Source: Dinoroseobacter sp039192165 (GTDB lineage Bacteria; Pseudomonadota; Alphaproteobacteria; Rhodobacterales; Rhodobacteraceae). From it: DNA of 64,000 nucleotides. A program made the translations under genes and the position numbers. Position 1 is the first letter of the stretch. Every line of letters begins with the position of its first letter. The notes beneath the pieces are model-generated. The model ran no database searches and had not been told where the DNA came from. It worked only from the letters and a program-made list of their open reading frames with translations. Below, piece by piece: positions 42,002 to 51,045 of the stretch. The stretch spans positions 248,001 through 312,000 of the forward strand of contig JBCCXD010000002.1 in the NCBI GenBank assembly GCA_039192165.1. Reading direction: 5' to 3'.

Positions 42002-42496
42002 TTACATGCTTGCCGATTTGTCTACGGCCTCGAAATCGTCGTGCAGACGATTTAGCAATGTCGCGATCAACTCGACGTCCTGATCCGTCCAGTTCGCTGT
42101 GACTTCGCCAAGAAGTTTCTGTCGACCAGCGCGCGCTTTCACCAACATGTCGCGCCCGCTGACTGTGAGCTTTAACACCGACTTTCGCCGGTCAACCGAG
42201 CTTGGATTGCGCTCGGCATAGCCATTAGACACTGCGCTTTCCACAAGCCGGCTTGCCGTTGAGGCATCGACCTCTAGTTCGGCTGCTACATCGCTCACGC
42301 TTGTTGTTTCGGAGTTGAGCGCGTCGATTGCAAAAATTGTGCGCAAGACAGACATCGCAATCGGGCTTCCGATCTCATCGATCAGTCGACGACGGCGTCC
42401 CTGCTGAAGCCATAGCCGCCTCAGACGCATCAGACCACGATCAAGCTCTGCAAAGCTGTTTTGTTCGGTCGCAGTTACTGCTGAATTCTTCGTCAT
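42002..42496 (-). CDS. MarR-family transcriptional regulator
   Basis: This 164-residue winged-helix protein has helix-turn-helix VSDVAAELEVDASTASRLVESAV and wing NPSSVDRRKSVLKLTVSG, including the D-x-R of the wing. Family members usually repress catabolic genes and are released by aromatic or acidic ligands. It lies between the ribBA-like operon and the monooxygenase operon, each with an ATGCAT inverted repeat, so it most likely represses both and senses the pathway substrate or an intermediate. Confidence 0.9.
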   Translation of the reverse strand: MTKNSAVTATEQNSFAELDRGLMRLRRLWLQQGRRRRLIDEIGSPIAMSVLRTIFAIDALNSETTSVSDVAAELEVDASTASRLVESAVSNGYAERNPSSVDRRKSVLKLTVSGRDMLVKARAGRQKLLGEVTANWTDQDVELIATLLNRLHDDFEAVDKSASM

Positions 42497-42668
42497 TGTC
42501 CTAACCCTACTTGGGCTCGTGCCCGTCTTTACGACGGCTTTGGTGGGCCACTTATCCTAATTCAGGCAGCTGACCGAAACCAGAAACGTCAATTTTCTTT
42601 GAATTTTCCAACTATTTTTTTCGTTGCTTCCGCATCTTGAGGCTCAAAAAAAAAATTTCACTTGCGCT

Positions 42669-42683
42669 ATGCATATAATGCAT
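42669..42683. promoter_or_regulatory. Probable MarR operator and -10 box before the monooxygenase operon
   Basis: ATGCAT-ATA-ATGCAT is a perfect inverted repeat in which a consensus TATAAT (42674-42679) is embedded, so a bound repressor would cover the -10 box. The start codon follows at 42734. A long A-tract lies just upstream at about 42646-42655. It matches the repeat at 41941-41959 except for spacer length. Confidence 0.55.
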
Positions 42684-42733
42684 GCAGCATACATATAAAA
42701 AAACCAAAAGATATTGCACAGGGGGAGGCGGCG

Positions 42734-44278
42734 TTGGATTGGCGCGAAAATCAATCTCGCACTTTGCGAGTCGGCATCGTCGGTGCCGGTTTGGGGGGCG
42801 TGGGTGCTGCTGTTCACCTCCTAAAGCGCGGTCACTCGGATTTCGAGATATTTGAACGTTCGGAACGGCCAGGGGGTGTGTGGTGGGACAACACCTATCC
42901 CGGTTGCAGCGTCGACATTCACTCGCACGCCTACTCCTATTCGTTCATGAAATACAAATGGAAGCGCACGCATGCGACCCGCGACGAGCTCCAGCAATAT
43001 GTCGAAGACACAATCGACGCTTTTGGCCTGCGGTCGAAAATTCATCTGAACACCGAAGTCAAAGATATCCGGTGGGACGATGACCGAGATCTCTATCGGA
43101 TGGAATTCGGCGACGGGTCCTTCAAAGAATTCGAAGTCGTGATCAGCGCCGTTGGATTTTTGATCAATCCCAAAATGCCGACCTGGCCCGGGATGGACTT
43201 GTTCAAGGGCAAGATGATGCACACGTCGCAGTGGGATCATTCCCTTGACTTAAGGGGCAAGACTGTCGCGGTGGTCGGCACTGGGTCCACTTCGGCACAG
43301 GTTGTACCAGGTATCGCTGCGGATGTAGGTCAGCTTCTGGTGTTCCAAAGAGAACCCGGCTACGTGGCACCGAAGAACGCGCGCGCCTATTCTTCTTTTG
43401 AACAGTTTGTTTACGATAACATACCCGGCGCAACCCGGTTAAGCAGGCTTCGCGCCTTTACGCGGGCCACGATCCGCAACCGCGGTTTCGACGAAACCAG
43501 CAGCCGGCAACGTTCCAACAAAGAGATCTGTGTCAAAAACATAGCCGATCATGTCCATGATCCGGAAGTGCAGAAGCAGCTTACCCCCGATTACCCCTGG
43601 GGGTGCAAACGCCAGATCGAAAGCACGGACTATTACCCCACCTTCAACCGTCCAAATGTCAGCCTTGTGCCGCGTGCGGTTTCGCAGCTCACCGAAGACG
43701 CTATCGTCGATGTCGAAGGAAATACGCACAAGGTCGATGTGATCATTCTGGCCACAGGTTTTGAGACCACCAAGTACCTGTCCTCAATCAATGTCTACGG
43801 CGAAAATGGTTTGTCACTCAAAGACGCTTGGACGCGACGTGCGGCAGCTTTTGTTGGTGTGACTGTCCCGCGCTTCCCGAATTTCTTCATTCTCTATGGC
43901 CCCAATACTCACGGCGGCTACTCGGTGATTGCGCAGCTGGAATGCGCAGCGCGTCTTGCCGCGCGGACTGTGCGGAAGATGAAAAAGAAAGGATGGTCGC
44001 GGGTCAACACACCGCAAGAGGCGCTGGATGCGTATTTGGTTTGGCTGGACAAGAAGTTCAGCACAGCCGGTTCAGCAATGATCGCCAATTGCAACAATTA
44101 CTATACGAATGAGGCGGGAGATAACGTTACAAACTGGCCGCTTCCCAACATCCATTATGACATCGCAACACGTGTGCGCCCTTATTTCAAACTGTTTGGT
44201 ACGGCAAGGAAGTCAGGCGCGAACGCACCCAAGTCTGCAAGTGCTTTGATGGGCTCGGATGAAAGGGCAAATCCATGA
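42734..44278 (+). CDS. Flavin-containing (Baeyer-Villiger type I) monooxygenase
   Basis: This 514-residue FAD/NADPH enzyme has a first Rossmann motif GAGLGG (17-22), the Baeyer-Villiger fingerprint FKGKMMHTSQWD at 157-168 (F-x-G-x3-H-x3-W-D) and a second Rossmann motif GTGSTS (about 181-186). It should insert oxygen next to a carbonyl, turning a ketone into an ester or lactone. I start it at TTG 42734 because GGGGGAGG precedes it; a longer frame from 42662 would run over the operator and promoter. It overlaps the aldehyde dehydrogenase by four bases (ATGA). The substrate is unknown. Confidence 0.93.
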   Translation: MDWRENQSRTLRVGIVGAGLGGVGAAVHLLKRGHSDFEIFERSERPGGVWWDNTYPGCSVDIHSHAYSYSFMKYKWKRTHATRDELQQYVEDTIDAFGLRSKIHLNTEVKDIRWDDDRDLYRMEFGDGSFKEFEVVISAVGFLINPKMPTWPGMDLFKGKMMHTSQWDHSLDLRGKTVAVVGTGSTSAQVVPGIAADVGQLLVFQREPGYVAPKNARAYSSFEQFVYDNIPGATRLSRLRAFTRATIRNRGFDETSSRQRSNKEICVKNIADHVHDPEVQKQLTPDYPWGCKRQIESTDYYPTFNRPNVSLVPRAVSQLTEDAIVDVEGNTHKVDVIILATGFETTKYLSSINVYGENGLSLKDAWTRRAAAFVGVTVPRFPNFFILYGPNTHGGYSVIAQLECAARLAARTVRKMKKKGWSRVNTPQEALDAYLVWLDKKFSTAGSAMIANCNNYYTNEAGDNVTNWPLPNIHYDIATRVRPYFKLFGTARKSGANAPKSASALMGSDERANP

Positions 44279-45699
44279 AGATCGATTTGCTCATTGATGG
44301 AGAACGCTGCGCGCCAGCCGATGGCCGATATGACACTCTGGTCGGCCCGGTTGTTCCGGATGAACTGGCACAGGTCGCAGCGGCCTCTTCAAGCGATGTG
44401 GCGCGGGCCGTGGCGGCGGCGGATGCTGCGTTTGAACGCGATCGAATCCCAGCGAAAACACGGTCAGACATCATGCTTCGCGCGGCACAGCTGCTGCAAG
44501 ACAACAGCGACGAACTGGCCAACCTAATCGTTATGGAAGTGGGCAAGACCCTGCGCGAGGCACGGGGTGAGGTGAAAACCGCGTCGGATGCGCTATTCAA
44601 TATGGCGGGCGAAGCACTTCGCATCCGTGGCTACACCTTGGATGGTGACGCGACCGTTGCTACGAAAGATTTCAACATTTCTGTCCTGCGCGAACCGGCT
44701 GGCCCGGTCTGCGCGATGACTGCTTTCAATGCGCCGTTAAACCAGGTTTGCTACAAGGTTGGCATGGCCTTTGCTGCCGGATGTCCGGTGGTGCTGAAAC
44801 CTTCCCCATTCACCCCTATGGTCAGTTCCCGCGCGATCGACTTGCTGATCAAGGCTGGGATGCCGGCAGGCTGGATAAATTTTGTAACCGGCGGTGCAGA
44901 AGTGGGCCAAGCCCTGTTTGAAAGCCCACAATTCGCGCGCTTCGCGTTCACGGGAAGTCGCACTGTTGGCGACATTTTGGTGCGATCGGTGGGTCTGCGG
45001 CGATCCCTTTTGGAGCTGGGGTCCAATGCACCCAATATTGTCCATCATGATGCGGACCTTGCTGCTGCTGCGCGGGCTATCACGTCTTCGGGGTTTGCAA
45101 TTGCCGGCCAAGTCTGCATGCGGCCGCAGCGGGTTTTGGTGCATGAGGATGCAATGGACGCGTTCAGCGCCAAGCTGCTGGACTGTGTTCAAGCGTTGAA
45201 CGTGGGTGATCCGCGTGATGCAAAGACCGACATGGGCCCGGTCCGGACCGAAGACTCTGCAGCGCGCATCGTCGATTGGATTAAACAAGCTGAGGCCAAA
45301 GGAGCAAAGGTACTGACGGGCGGCACCTATGACAGATGTTATGTCGCACCAACGGTTGTGTCAGGGGTCAAATCAGATGACCTTGTGTCTTGCGAAGAGA
45401 TTTTCGGTCCCGTTCTGGTGCTGAGCACCTATTCTGATCTCAATGAGGCGCTGACCGAAGCAAACGCTTCAAAATACGGCCTGCAATCCGCAATTTTCAC
45501 GTCAAACCTGACTGTGGCGCGTGAGGCGACCCGTCGTTTTAGGTCAGGCGGCGTTGTCATCAATAATGCGTCCCGCATGCGGACGGCACTGGTTCCGTTT
45601 GGCGGAGCCAAGGACAGCGGCCTGGGGCGCGAAGGCGGCCTCTGGGGCGTGGAAGAATTCACCGAAGTCAAGGTCGTCTACGACTATTTCGGCGCATAG
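44275..45699 (+). CDS. NAD(P)-dependent aldehyde dehydrogenase
   Basis: This 474-residue ALDH-superfamily enzyme shows the proton-acceptor region LLELGSNAPNIV, the nucleophile in AGQVCMRPQRV and the late motif EIFGPVLVLSTYSDLNEAL. It is coupled to the Baeyer-Villiger gene (4-base overlap) and 48 bases before the LLM monooxygenase. It probably oxidises an aldehyde released after ester or lactone cleavage or C-S/C-N bond oxidation to an acid. Confidence 0.94.
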   Translation: MKIDLLIDGERCAPADGRYDTLVGPVVPDELAQVAAASSSDVARAVAAADAAFERDRIPAKTRSDIMLRAAQLLQDNSDELANLIVMEVGKTLREARGEVKTASDALFNMAGEALRIRGYTLDGDATVATKDFNISVLREPAGPVCAMTAFNAPLNQVCYKVGMAFAAGCPVVLKPSPFTPMVSSRAIDLLIKAGMPAGWINFVTGGAEVGQALFESPQFARFAFTGSRTVGDILVRSVGLRRSLLELGSNAPNIVHHDADLAAAARAITSSGFAIAGQVCMRPQRVLVHEDAMDAFSAKLLDCVQALNVGDPRDAKTDMGPVRTEDSAARIVDWIKQAEAKGAKVLTGGTYDRCYVAPTVVSGVKSDDLVSCEEIFGPVLVLSTYSDLNEALTEANASKYGLQSAIFTSNLTVAREATRRFRSGGVVINNASRMRTALVPFGGAKDSGLGREGGLWGVEEFTEVKVVYDYFGA

Positions 45700-45747
45700 C
45701 GCTGCTGTTTCGCTGGTCAACGCACCTTTGCGATCTGGGAGGACAAA

Positions 45748-46932
45748 ATGAACACAACCTACGAAAACACGGTTCCCATCTGTGGTCCATACGATCCCGG
45801 TGGACAGCCGCCTTTGCCGCCTGAAGGTGACTTTCAGATCGGGCTTTTCGCTTTCAATGTCTCCAGCGGGGCGACGATGTCCACTGCTGTCGACGACGAC
45901 CCGGACGGGTCGCGCGACATCTGGAGATGGCCGAATATGGAACACCATGTGCAACTGGCCGAGAAGGTTGGTTTGGACTTTGCTTTGCCGTTCGGGCGGT
46001 GGATCGGGCACGGCGGCGAGACTTCGTTCAACGACACCTCAATGGATGTCACAACGACCTGCGCCGCTTTGGGTGCTGTGACCGAGACCATCAACCTTTA
46101 CGGTACCACCCATGTCACTTATGGCATTCACCCGATGCAAGTGGCCAAAATGGGTGCATGTATTGACCAGATCAGCCAGGGCCGGTGGGGCCTGAACGTG
46201 GTCACCGGGTGGTACCCTGAGGAAATGGACCTTTTCAGCCCGGAACATCACCCGGAACATGATCTCAAATACGAGATGGCAGACGAGTTCGTCACCTACC
46301 TCAAAGCGGCGTGGGCGGCGGAGGAACCGTTCGATTTCGACGGGCGCTTTTTTAAGTCGAAAGGCGCGTTTCTGTCTCCAAAACCGGCTGCAGCACCACG
46401 TCCACCGTTTGTGAACGCAGGGCAGTCTCCCGCCGGAATCGATTTTGCGACAAAGAACTGTGAATACCTGTTCATGGCGGCCAATCCCAATGATCTGGAA
46501 AAAACCACCGAGCAGATCAAGAAAGTCAAAGACCGCGCTGCGCATCACGGGCGCGAGATCCGGTGTCTGGCTCCGATCTACGTGATCGTGCGCGAAACCA
46601 GGGAGGCGGCCGAGCGTGTTGCAGACCATGTGCGGGAACATATCGATGTTCGTGCTGCTGAAGGATTTATCGGGCATTCGCTATCTGATCCCAAACAATC
46701 CATGGCGGATTACGGTTCCGGATCAATGGACATGTCGCTGGCGCGCACGATTGCTCTGGGGCTCAGAGCGCCGGAGTTGATCGGATCGCACCAGGATATC
46801 ATCGACGCCATGGTTGGCTTGAAGAAAGCCGGTCTCGATGGAGTCGCGATGTCGGTTTTCAATTACCGCGACGATGTCGAGGAATTTGGCAAATTGATGC
46901 CCGCTCTGCGCGCGGCATTGGCCAACGTATAG
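45748..46932 (+). CDS. LLM-class flavin-dependent monooxygenase (luciferase-like)
   Basis: This 394-residue bacterial-luciferase-like TIM barrel uses FMNH2 and oxygen. Recognisable parts are AEKVGLDFALPFGRW near the N-terminus, HPMQVAKMGACIDQISQGRWGLNVVTGW, and the PPFVNAGQSPAGIDFA segment of RutA/SsuD/DmoA-like enzymes. These cleave C-S or C-N bonds or oxidise a ring. The flavin reductase at 49873 would supply FMNH2 and the SsuABC-type importer its substrate. Confidence 0.93.
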   Translation: MNTTYENTVPICGPYDPGGQPPLPPEGDFQIGLFAFNVSSGATMSTAVDDDPDGSRDIWRWPNMEHHVQLAEKVGLDFALPFGRWIGHGGETSFNDTSMDVTTTCAALGAVTETINLYGTTHVTYGIHPMQVAKMGACIDQISQGRWGLNVVTGWYPEEMDLFSPEHHPEHDLKYEMADEFVTYLKAAWAAEEPFDFDGRFFKSKGAFLSPKPAAAPRPPFVNAGQSPAGIDFATKNCEYLFMAANPNDLEKTTEQIKKVKDRAAHHGREIRCLAPIYVIVRETREAAERVADHVREHIDVRAAEGFIGHSLSDPKQSMADYGSGSMDMSLARTIALGLRAPELIGSHQDIIDAMVGLKKAGLDGVAMSVFNYRDDVEEFGKLMPALRAALANV

Positions 46933-46970
46933 GAGCTGCAGACTAGAACCTTATGCGTTTGGAGGGCGAA

Positions 46971-47777
46971 ATGGTCGATGCTCAGCAAAAAGAAGACAAC
47001 TCATCCGTGGGCGGTATTCGCATCCGCGATGTGAGCCATGTTTTTGTCACTCCGGCCGGCAAAGCGGTCCAGGCTATCGAACACGTAACGCTGGACGTCC
47101 GACCGGGTGAGTTTGTTTCCATCGTCGGGCCCAGCGGCTGTGGCAAGACCACTGTGATGAATATGATCGCGGGTGTGGTCAACCCAACTGGCGGGACTGT
47201 GCATCTAAACGGTGTTCCGTGCACGGCGCCGCGGCGGGATGTGGGCTATATGTTTGCGCGTGATGCGCTGATCCCCTGGCGGACCGCCAAGCGGAACATC
47301 GAATTTGGTCTGGAAATTCGAGGTTTGGGACGGTCGCGACGCAGCGAAGTGGCGCTTGGCTTGATGAAGCGTGTTGGGCTGGAAGGCTTCGAAGGAGCCT
47401 ATCCCAAAGAGTTGTCACAAGGCATGCGGCAGCGCCTCGCTGTTGCGCGGACCTTGGCCATCGATCCGAACGTCATTTTGCTGGACGAACCGTTCGCTGC
47501 GCTTGATGCGGAAACCCGTGTGAACCTACAGCATGAATTCTCGCATATGTGGCACCGGTTAAAAAAGACGGTTCTGCTTGTGACGCACGATCTGCAAGAG
47601 GCGATTGCCCTGTCCGATCGCGTGCTTGTCATGTCCGGACGGCCGGGCAGCATTAAAGCCGAAATCGAGATCCCGCTCGAACGCCCCCGCAATATCGCTG
47701 ATCTGCGTTTTACCGACGAGTTTCAACATCTTGCAGAGCAGGTGTGGAGCACGCTGAAAGAGGAATACGCCCATTAA
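46971..47777 (+). CDS. ABC importer ATPase, SsuB/TauB/NrtD type
   Basis: This 268-residue ATPase has Walker A GPSGCGKTT (53-61), signature LSQGMRQRLAVA, Walker B VILLDEPFAALD and the H-loop LVTHDLQEA. It is closest in pattern to ATPases for sulfonate, taurine, nitrate and pyrimidine-precursor importers. I start it at 46971, with GGAGGG just before it. It works with the periplasmic protein and permease downstream. Confidence 0.94.
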   Translation: MVDAQQKEDNSSVGGIRIRDVSHVFVTPAGKAVQAIEHVTLDVRPGEFVSIVGPSGCGKTTVMNMIAGVVNPTGGTVHLNGVPCTAPRRDVGYMFARDALIPWRTAKRNIEFGLEIRGLGRSRRSEVALGLMKRVGLEGFEGAYPKELSQGMRQRLAVARTLAIDPNVILLDEPFAALDAETRVNLQHEFSHMWHRLKKTVLLVTHDLQEAIALSDRVLVMSGRPGSIKAEIEIPLERPRNIADLRFTDEFQHLAEQVWSTLKEEYAH

Positions 47778-47824
47778 ACCGTGCCCCTAGGGCCGTCGAA
47801 CTACAGACTTCAGGGAGGACTATC

Positions 47825-48862
47825 ATGAACGTAAATTCTGTATTGAACGCCGTTGGGCGAAAAGTGCTGATGGCATCTGCCATTGCATTTGCGCCAGCTA
47901 TGGCCATGAGCGCGGACATGGACATGACGCTTCAGGTCTATCCGGGCTCTCTTGTCAGCCTGCCCGAATATGTAGGCGTGGAGGCTGGTATCTACGAAAG
48001 CAATGGTCTGAATGTGAACCTGCTGCCTTTGCGCACCGGGCCGGATTCCATTGCGGGCGCTGCAAGTGGGAGTGCTGATGCAGTGTCCAATTCACTGGGC
48101 AACACGCTGCTTGCAAATGGTCAAGGGCAGGATCTGGTTTTGGTTGCCAATGCCTGGAACGCACCGCTGTTTTCCTGGCTCAAGCAGCCCGATTTTGACA
48201 TGGCCGGGCTTGATCAGGCTTACCCGAACAATCTCTCAGGTTTCAAAGATGCCCGCATAGGTGTTGCTGGGCGTGGGACCGAAACAGAACTTTTTACCCG
48301 TGTCTTGCTCAAAGATGCCGGCATTAACCCTGATACCGAGGTCACCTGGGTGCCGGTCGGTTTCGGTCAGACGGCTGTCGCGGCATTTGAGGCCAACCAG
48401 GTCGACATCATTATCACGATGGAACCTGTCCAGACCATTCTGGACTCGCGCCAGACCGGGGAGATGGTGATTGACCTGCCGTCCGGTGAAGGCCCCGAGC
48501 TATTCAGAACCTATCCCGGCGTATCGCGTATCGCACTGCGGTCGCATGTGGCCGAAAACCCAGAACTTTTCTCGGCGTATCTGAAAGCCCACGACGAGGT
48601 GATCGCGTTTATTTCCGATCCGGCAAACGTGGATGATGTGGCGGCGATCTTCTCTGAGGCCAGCGGACAGCCGATCGAGATCGCAACCGCAATTGTCGCG
48701 AAGTACACTGGCGTGTGGCAGAATGTCTTTGACTGCCAGGGATACGCGAATGTGCTGGCCTATCTGGTGGCGTCTGGGCAATTCGCTCAGGAACTCGCGG
48801 ATAGTGCGCAAAGCTGCAACGACATCGTCGCACCTGTGTCACAGAACATCATCATCGAATAG
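47825..48862 (+). CDS. Periplasmic binding protein, NMT1/SsuA-like
   Basis: This 345-residue protein has a signal peptide (1-about 29, basic start then hydrophobic stretch ending AMAMSA) and the NMT1/SsuA/THI5-like fold: VGVEAGIYESNGLNVNLLP, SGSADAVSNSLGNTLL, RIGVAGRGTETELFTRVLL. AGGGAGGAC precedes the ATG at 47825; the in-frame upstream extension lacks a signal. It binds the imported ligand for the neighbouring ATPase and permease. The ligand type is not readable. Confidence 0.92.
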   Translation: MNVNSVLNAVGRKVLMASAIAFAPAMAMSADMDMTLQVYPGSLVSLPEYVGVEAGIYESNGLNVNLLPLRTGPDSIAGAASGSADAVSNSLGNTLLANGQGQDLVLVANAWNAPLFSWLKQPDFDMAGLDQAYPNNLSGFKDARIGVAGRGTETELFTRVLLKDAGINPDTEVTWVPVGFGQTAVAAFEANQVDIIITMEPVQTILDSRQTGEMVIDLPSGEGPELFRTYPGVSRIALRSHVAENPELFSAYLKAHDEVIAFISDPANVDDVAAIFSEASGQPIEIATAIVAKYTGVWQNVFDCQGYANVLAYLVASGQFAQELADSAQSCNDIVAPVSQNIIIE

Positions 48863-48899
48863 CAGGTGAAAGTGCCCCTCCGCACCCTTTGCTTGCTTT

Positions 48900-48925
48900 G
48901 GGCAGCGCGTGTTTTCGCGCTGCCC
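48900..48925 (+). other. Strong intra-operon RNA hairpin
   Basis: GGGCAGCGCG-TGTTTT-CGCGCTGCCC is a perfect 10-base-pair stem with a 6-base loop between the binding-protein and permease genes, not followed by a T-run. Such hairpins commonly protect the upstream message so that the periplasmic protein is made in excess over the membrane subunits. Partial termination is another possibility. Confidence 0.7.
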
Positions 48926-48981
48926 AACATCAGTGCGGTTCGCGCACCGACCGCGTCATCGTGGCGTTATTGGAGAACGGC

Positions 48982-49857
48982 ATGACATCATTCGATCAAG
49001 TGACCACACCGCCCAACGACAAGCTGCAAACCGAAAGGACATCAACCCCGTCGGTTGCGGAGACGCAGACCGAGTATCTCCGGCGTCTACGATTGGACGC
49101 GATCAGAGACGGATTCATTATTTGGATCTTTCGGATCGGTTTGGGTGCTGCGTTTCTGTTGGCGTGGGAGTATGCGGCCAACGAGGAAATGATCGATACG
49201 TTCTTCTTTAGTCAACCCACAGATGTTTGGGGGTTCCTGGTTCAGATGTTCAGCGATGGCTCGGTCTGGCGCCATATTGGTGCGACGCTGCAGTCTACTT
49301 TGATCGGGTTCTCTCTGGCGGTTGTGACAGCCATCCCTTTTGGTCTTCTCTTGGCCCGGTTTCCGGTGCTCGACAAAATTTTTGCGCCTTACCTCGCGGC
49401 GTTGAACGCGTTGCCGCGTGTGGCTTTGGCGCCCATTTTCATTCTTTGGTTTGGTGTCGGTATTGAATCCAAGATCGTTCTTGTCTGGAGCCTTGTGTTT
49501 TTTATCATTCTCATCAACACCGAAGCCGGTGTGAAAGCTGCGGATCGAGAGCTTTTGCGGCTCTCCCAGGTTATGGGCGCGACCCAGCGGCAGATCTTTA
49601 TTAAGATTGTCTTGCCCGGGGCTATACCGTCGATTTTTGCTGGTATGCGGCTTGGTGTGATCTATTCACTCTTGGGCACGGTCGTGGGTGAAATGGTGGC
49701 GGCCGAGGCGGGTCTTGGCCAAATGGTCAGTCTGTTTTCAGGTACCTATCGGACCGGTGGCGTTCTGGCAGTTCTTTTACTGTTGTCGTTGATGGGCGTG
49801 GCCATGAACGGGCTTATGCTTTTGATCGAGAAACGGCTGCTGAGATGGCAAAACTAA
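48982..49857 (+). CDS. ABC importer permease, SsuC/TauC type
   Basis: This 291-residue inner-membrane permease has about six helices and the EAA-like loop SQVMGATQRQIFIKIVLPGAIPSIFAGMR split around residues 200-228. A hydrophilic N-terminal tail of about 45 residues precedes the first helix. I start it at 48982 with TGGAGAA upstream. It pairs with the ATPase at 46971 and the binding protein at 47825. Confidence 0.93.
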   Translation: MTSFDQVTTPPNDKLQTERTSTPSVAETQTEYLRRLRLDAIRDGFIIWIFRIGLGAAFLLAWEYAANEEMIDTFFFSQPTDVWGFLVQMFSDGSVWRHIGATLQSTLIGFSLAVVTAIPFGLLLARFPVLDKIFAPYLAALNALPRVALAPIFILWFGVGIESKIVLVWSLVFFIILINTEAGVKAADRELLRLSQVMGATQRQIFIKIVLPGAIPSIFAGMRLGVIYSLLGTVVGEMVAAEAGLGQMVSLFSGTYRTGGVLAVLLLLSLMGVAMNGLMLLIEKRLLRWQN

Positions 49858-49872
49858 TATCGGGATGGTCAT

Positions 49873-50376
49873 ATGTCGGCTGCATTTGATGATCGGCGTT
49901 TTCGCGATGTGCTTGGTACTTTCACAACAGGCGTTGTAATAGTGTCGACGACGTTGGACGGCAAACCACAGGGCATGACAATCGGTGCGTTTACGTCAGT
50001 GTCCCTCGACCCGCCATTGATCGCGTTCCTGCCAGCGAAGAGCTCGAAAACCTGGCCAAAGATCCGGTCTGCCGGGGCATTCACGATCAACATCCTGGCA
50101 CAAGATCAAGAAGCCTTATGTCGTGCCTTCGCGCGAACGTCTCATCAGAAATTTGACGGCGTGGACTGGTTCCAATCGGAACACGGAACGCCGCATTTGG
50201 CGGGCGCGTTGTCATGGCTTGATTGCACTTTAAACACCGTTGTCGACGCGGGAGATCATGAAATTGCGCTCGGCGATGTTTGCGCTTTGACACAAGGGAA
50301 AAAAGACGATCCCTTGGTGTTTTTTGGTGGTGCTTTTCGTGTTTTGGAAGCCCCGCAACACACCACTGAAGCCTGA
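49873..50376 (+). CDS. FMN-binding flavin reductase
   Basis: This 167-residue flavin-reductase-like protein shows FRDVLGTFTTGVVIVST, TIGAFTSVSLDPPLIAFLP and the AGAFTINILAQDQ segment, the FMN-binding split-barrel of HpaC/RutF-like reductases. It lies 15 bases after the permease. It would produce FMNH2 for the luciferase-like monooxygenase in the same operon. Confidence 0.93.
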   Translation: MSAAFDDRRFRDVLGTFTTGVVIVSTTLDGKPQGMTIGAFTSVSLDPPLIAFLPAKSSKTWPKIRSAGAFTINILAQDQEALCRAFARTSHQKFDGVDWFQSEHGTPHLAGALSWLDCTLNTVVDAGDHEIALGDVCALTQGKKDDPLVFFGGAFRVLEAPQHTTEA

Positions 50377-50516
50377 TCGCGTTTGAAATCCGCGAGAAAC
50401 GAGTGCGGCCGCTTGTGATGTCAAAGGAAACTGGCTTGAACGGATCAGGGGCTCCGGCGGCGTCACTGAATGTCCGAACCGATCCCTGCCACCGTTTCAA
50501 GACAAGAGCCTGACCT

Positions 50517-50906
50517 TTGTCACCTGCCCGCACCGATGGCGGCCACATAGCGAACTTGCGAGAGGGGCTAAAGGTTCCGCGGAATCATCCAAAAACGGGG
50601 CGGCTTGGGTTTAGTTTTGGATCGTGCGTCAAGCGGCGGCCTGAGTATCGAGAAGTTATCTGGAGCTATGACGTCGTTCACTTTCGAACCGATAGCGGCA
50701 AGGTGTTTCGGACGCTGAACGCCCTTAACAAGTATAGCCGGAACTGCAAGGCGATCAGTGCAAAGCGCAGGCTGAGCTCGACCGACCTGATCAGTGTTAC
50801 GACCGGCGTGGTCATCCTGCCTCGTGCTCCTGCCTACAACCTTTCAGACAATAGCCCAGAGTCCGCAGCTCAGGCTGTTCGAGACGGGATCGTGTGGAAA
50901 ATCTGA
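50517..50906 (+). pseudogene. IS3-family transposase (OrfB) remnant
   Basis: The translated segment matches the middle of IS3-family DDE transposases: EGLKVPRNHPKTGRL, GSCVKRRPEYREVIWSYDVV (first aspartate), FRTLNALNKYSRNCKAI and SDNSPESAAQAVRDGI, a worn form of the SDNGPEF motif. Both ends are missing, including the third acidic residue, so it is inactive. In 50377-50516 and 50907-51045 I see no other gene and no clear terminal inverted repeats. It separates the ABC/monooxygenase operon from the ThDP-enzyme gene pair. Confidence 0.8.
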
Positions 50907-51045
50907 GTAGACGGCGCCTGTGCGTAACCTGCTACGTCATCGGCACAACCGAAAAACAAAGCAATTCATCTACGCATGCCATACCGCTAAGGTGTGCAGC
51001 GTGGAGCACGGCGCTCGATGTCTGAGTTCGGGAGGATTCTATTCC

